From Capilliphycus robustus (GTDB taxonomy: Bacteria > Cyanobacteriota > Cyanobacteriia > Cyanobacteriales > Microcoleaceae), in contig NZ_JAYGHR010000061.1 of assembly GCF_034932365.1 (NCBI RefSeq), positions 186,001-250,000 on the forward strand: a DNA stretch of 64,000 nt. The letters run 5' to 3'. A model generated the notes under the pieces. It worked only from the letters and a program-made list of their open reading frames with translations. It had not been told where the DNA came from and did no database searches. Shown here one piece after another: positions 61,416-64,000 of the stretch. Each line of letters begins with the position of its first letter. Positions within the stretch are counted from its first letter, which is position 1. Made by a program: the position numbers and the translations under genes.

Positions 61416-62282
61416 ATGAGTCCAACTATTCTGCTTACGGGTGCATCGGGAAACGTGGGTCGAGAAGTTCTTCGCAGCTTGAAGGATAAACCCGCAACGA
61501 TCCGCGTTGCCAGTCGTTCTCCGGTGTCACTTGGGGAACAACAAAACCCCAACACTGTTTATCTTGACTTTGAAGATCCAACCACCTATCTTAATGCGAT
61601 CGCTGGATGCCAGTCCGTGTTTTTGCTTCGTCCCCCTGCTATCAGCAACGTGAAGGCGACTCTCAACCCATTTATTGATACAGCCCGCCAAGCCGGAGTT
61701 CAACAAATCGTTTTCCTGTCGGTAGCCGGAGCCGATCGCAATCGGATCATACCCCATTACGCCGTCGAACAACACCTGCAAACTCATCCCGGCAACTGGA
61801 CAATTCTGCGTCCCGGCTTCTTCGCCCAAAATCTCGGTACCGCATACCGTTCGGATATCAGGAACGATGATCGCCTGTACCTACCTTCGGGTCGGGGACG
61901 AGTTGCCTTTGTAGACTTGCGTGATGTCGGACAAGTTGCCGCAGATGCCCTAGTCTCATGGAAAACTCATCAAGGTAAAGCATACACCCTGACAGGCCCT
62001 CAAGCATTTTCCTTTGAGGAGGTAGCGGAGTTTTTGACTCAGGTGTTGGGTCGTAAAATTCGTTATGACTCGGCAAGTATCTGGGGTTATGCACGCCATC
62101 TTCAACGTCAGAACCTGCCTGGGGCGCAAATTCTTGTTCAAACCCTTCTTCATCTGGGGCTGGGCTTCGGACAAGCAGAAACGGTCGATCCTACACTAGA
62201 ACAGCTTTTAAGTCGAAAGCCCCTCGACGTGCGAGACTACATTACAGACCACGCCCAGTTATGGCGCAAGGGTTCAACTTGA
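61416..62282 (+). CDS. NmrA-like / atypical SDR oxidoreductase
   Basis: 288 residues from the ATG at 61416. The frame is open from 61137, but the upstream part is debris. Rossmann signature LLTGASGNVGREVL at residues 5-18, then TIRVASRSPVSL, FLLRPPAISNVKA, QIVFLSVAGADRN and WTILRPGFFAQNLG, all typical of NAD(P)H-binding NmrA-like proteins (azoreductase/quinone reductase or redox sensors). YTLTGPQAFSFEEVAEFLT marks the C-terminal substrate domain. The canonical YxxxK catalytic pair is not evident, as usual for this group. A housekeeping-type gene with no link to defence; single transcript. Confidence 0.85.
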   Translation: MSPTILLTGASGNVGREVLRSLKDKPATIRVASRSPVSLGEQQNPNTVYLDFEDPTTYLNAIAGCQSVFLLRPPAISNVKATLNPFIDTARQAGVQQIVFLSVAGADRNRIIPHYAVEQHLQTHPGNWTILRPGFFAQNLGTAYRSDIRNDDRLYLPSGRGRVAFVDLRDVGQVAADALVSWKTHQGKAYTLTGPQAFSFEEVAEFLTQVLGRKIRYDSASIWGYARHLQRQNLPGAQILVQTLLHLGLGFGQAETVDPTLEQLLSRKPLDVRDYITDHAQLWRKGST

Positions 62283-62686
62283 GCGCTAAAGAATACTAGC
62301 TTAAAAACAACCCGATTCTACTTTCTGTTAAATTCCAGCGTTCCCACATAGTCAAACCGACCGTAACGTTCATTATTTGTAAATAACTTAACCTCATAAG
62401 TTCCCCTTGATGGTAAAACACAATAAATTGGGGTTTGTTGAGTTGTTTCAGCACAATCAAATGATTCTCCTTTGTCTGAAACCGCTTGAGTCATAATCCA
62501 ATCTTGTAAACCAAGGTTTAAGAATCTCCCGGAATGGGCGGGAGAGTTGGCAGGAGTTTTCAGGATTTATGGGAGTGTAGAAAAAAAGTGCATAAGTCAA
62601 TAACTTTCTGAGATAAGTAGTAATACCGCAGTCTGGCTTTAGATTATATTCGCAGTCAGACAAGCCATCAGTTTAGGGTAACAGTT
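62283..62686. other. gap holding a decayed minus-strand gene end
   Basis: Apart from the fragment at 62318-62525 nothing coding is seen. The last 60 bases should contain the promoter of the kinase gene, which I cannot resolve. Confidence 0.4.
62318..62525 (-). pseudogene. C-terminal fragment of a cyanobacterial beta-domain protein
   Basis: On the minus strand the frame reads LGLQDWIMTQAVSDKGESFD, then TTQQTPIYCVLPSRGTYEVK and RYGRFDYVGTLEFNRK, ending at 62318. An internal ATG at 62494 would give 58 residues. The text is that of an Ig-like C-terminal domain from a larger protein whose 5' part is not here, so it is a remnant. Confidence 0.55.
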
Positions 62687-64000
62687 ATGGAGCAATTTAT
62701 TGGTCGGGTTTTAGGTGATCGCTATCGCATTGAATCGGTACTTGGTGGTCAAGTCGGTCGTAGAACTTTTCTGGCGTATGATTTACAAACGGGTTTGTCG
62801 GTTGTGGTTAAATTGCTATTATTTAGCCCGGATTTCACTTGGGAATATTTAAAACTATTTGAACGGGAAGCCGAAGTGCTGAAATCTCTGGATCATCCTG
62901 CCATTCCTCAATACTTGGATGACTTCGAGGTGGAGATGGAATGGGGAAAGGGGAAAGCATTCGTTCAAACTTATATTGAAGCCCCATCGTTGCTGAAGTG
63001 GATAGAATCGGGTCGTACTTTTAGCCAAGTCGATCTTGAAACGATCGCCAAACAGCTATTAGAAATTTTGGATTATTTGCATCGCCGCCAACCCCCGGTT
63101 ATTCATCGAGATATTAAACCCAGTAATGTTTTATTAGGCGATCGCAGTGGTCATAGCGTTGGGCAAGTTTATCTGATTGATTTGGGTTCGGTTCAGACGG
63201 TGGTACATGGCGGCACCCGAACCATTGTGGGTACTTATGGCTATATGCCTCCCGAACAATTTGGTGGACAGACCACATCGGCTTCGGATTTATATGCTTT
63301 GGGGGCTACCCTAATTTATCTGGCAACCGGACAACATCCCGATCAATTACCCCAACAGCAGATGCGTATCGGGTTTGAAAATCGAGTTCACCTCAGTCTT
63401 AATGTGATAGACTGGCTAAAATCGATGACCGAGCCTAGTGTCGAACTCCGATTTCAATCTGCAAAACAAGCATTAGAAGCTCTAGAAAATACGGACTTCC
63501 GAAAAAATCAGTTGTTCGTGACTAAACCGACTGGCAGCAAGGTCATAGTTACAAAGACTGAGGAGATGTTGGAGATTTTCATTCCGCCACGAGGTTTTGA
63601 TCTGTCTCTCATTTTCCTAATTCCCTTGGCAATTGTATGGAACTCTTTTACCGCGTCCTTATTGTGGGATATGCTTTCCAATTTTAGTTGGACAGGATTG
63701 TTTTTTGGTTTAGTGTTTTTCACGTTTTTTTCAATACCTGGTCTTTCGATGATTGCATACATTCCCTTTAGTTTATTCGGAGTCACAACACTTCGGATTA
63801 CTCCGGCTAAAATTTCTCTAATTTCAAAAATATTTGGAGTTCAATACGGCCAACCCTTTATCGGCCATCGCTCGGATATTACAAAAGTTGAACTCTCCCC
63901 GGTTTCCTATCAAAAAGACTCGGATGGAAATCCGGTTAAAGTTCATCCTAAGATTAATATTTGGGTGGGGGTAAAAAAATGGACACTAAATACTATAAAC
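62687..64000 (+). CDS. Ser/Thr protein kinase, membrane-spanning, cut by the window end
   Basis: 438 codons are visible and the frame remains open. It starts MEQFIGRVLGDRYRIESVLG. The kinase core spans about 10-275: VVVKLL with the ATP-binding Lys, HRDIKPSNVLL catalytic loop near 144-154, LIDLGSV in place of DFG, and GTYGYMPPEQF for the activation segment end. The glycine loop is GGQVGRRTF, lacking the usual GxGxxG. Two hydrophobic segments follow near 305-325 and 335-360. The cytoplasmic tail reads VELSPVSYQKDSDGNPVKVH. Cyanobacterial eukaryote-type kinases often have DLG; activity is plausible. The part beyond the edge is unknown. Confidence 0.9.
   Translation, partial: MEQFIGRVLGDRYRIESVLGGQVGRRTFLAYDLQTGLSVVVKLLLFSPDFTWEYLKLFEREAEVLKSLDHPAIPQYLDDFEVEMEWGKGKAFVQTYIEAPSLLKWIESGRTFSQVDLETIAKQLLEILDYLHRRQPPVIHRDIKPSNVLLGDRSGHSVGQVYLIDLGSVQTVVHGGTRTIVGTYGYMPPEQFGGQTTSASDLYALGATLIYLATGQHPDQLPQQQMRIGFENRVHLSLNVIDWLKSMTEPSVELRFQSAKQALEALENTDFRKNQLFVTKPTGSKVIVTKTEEMLEIFIPPRGFDLSLIFLIPLAIVWNSFTASLLWDMLSNFSWTGLFFGLVFFTFFSIPGLSMIAYIPFSLFGVTTLRITPAKISLISKIFGVQYGQPFIGHRSDITKVELSPVSYQKDSDGNPVKVHPKINIWVGVKKWTLNTIN

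Overview
The window looks like an accessory region (defence island plus plasmid- or ICE-like module) of a filamentous, non-model cyanobacterium, Oscillatoria/Planktothrix/Microcoleus-like. The reasons are many GCGATCGC (HIP1) octamers, moderate AT richness, cyanobacteria-typical families (DUF928 with TPR-CHAT, huge WD40/NACHT proteins, DUF427, cyanobacterial Ser/Thr kinase), and the degenerate short repeats common in these genomes. Species and replicon cannot be fixed from the sequence alone. I see no tRNA, rRNA, CRISPR array or phage structural genes.

Layout. 0-2.3 kb, minus strand: a frameshifted MoxR-type AAA+ ATPase, a DUF3150-like coiled-coil partner and two small ORFs. 2.4-2.8 kb: a small XRE regulator behind three GTCTA/TAGAC boxes. 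3.3-7.7 kb: an REase-like/NACHT/14-WD40 giant. 8.0-9.1 kb: a PAS-like plus RHH-like gene pair. 9.3-16.8 kb: a long run of small, tightly coupled unknown genes with a membrane-anchored VirD4/FtsK-like ATPase and a Rep-like winged-helix protein, probably the core of an integrated or free plasmid-type element. 16.9-19.6 kb: decayed fragments, DUF427 and a PD-(D/E)XK-like protein. 19.9-22.2 kb: an HTH-NACHT protein.

22.8-36.0 kb holds the clearest defence operon: a DrmD-like SNF2 helicase, a DrmMI-like adenine methylase and a giant DruE/YprA-like DUF1998 helicase. It mixes DISARM and Druantia parts (the arrangement I recall being called ARMADA). A REP/RAYT element has entered it and supplies the last codons of the methylase gene. 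36.1-40.0 kb, minus strand: a 1313-residue protein joining a 7-blade WD40 propeller and seven Ig-like repeats to sigma-70 regions 3 and 4. 40.4-43.3 kb, minus strand: a Trypco1/trypsin/unknown/truncated nuclease-STAND operon. 43.4-44.0 kb carries scars duplicated from the 10.9 and 17.0 kb loci. 44.2-48.4 kb: secreted DUF928 plus TPR-CHAT.

49.3-58.5 kb: three tandem dynamin-like GTPases facing a CHAT-protease/dynamin fusion, a strong candidate for a little-described membrane-acting immune system. 58.9-60.7 kb: a NACHT ATPase fused to a glycine-zipper membrane domain. 60.7-62.5 kb: decayed genes around an NmrA-like SDR. A Ser/Thr kinase runs off the right edge.

Taken together, several modules sense with propellers, TPR or NACHT and act through nucleases, caspase-like proteases or membrane disruption. 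Broken copies (MoxR, CHAT-TPR, STAND, frameshifted fragments) show rapid turnover.
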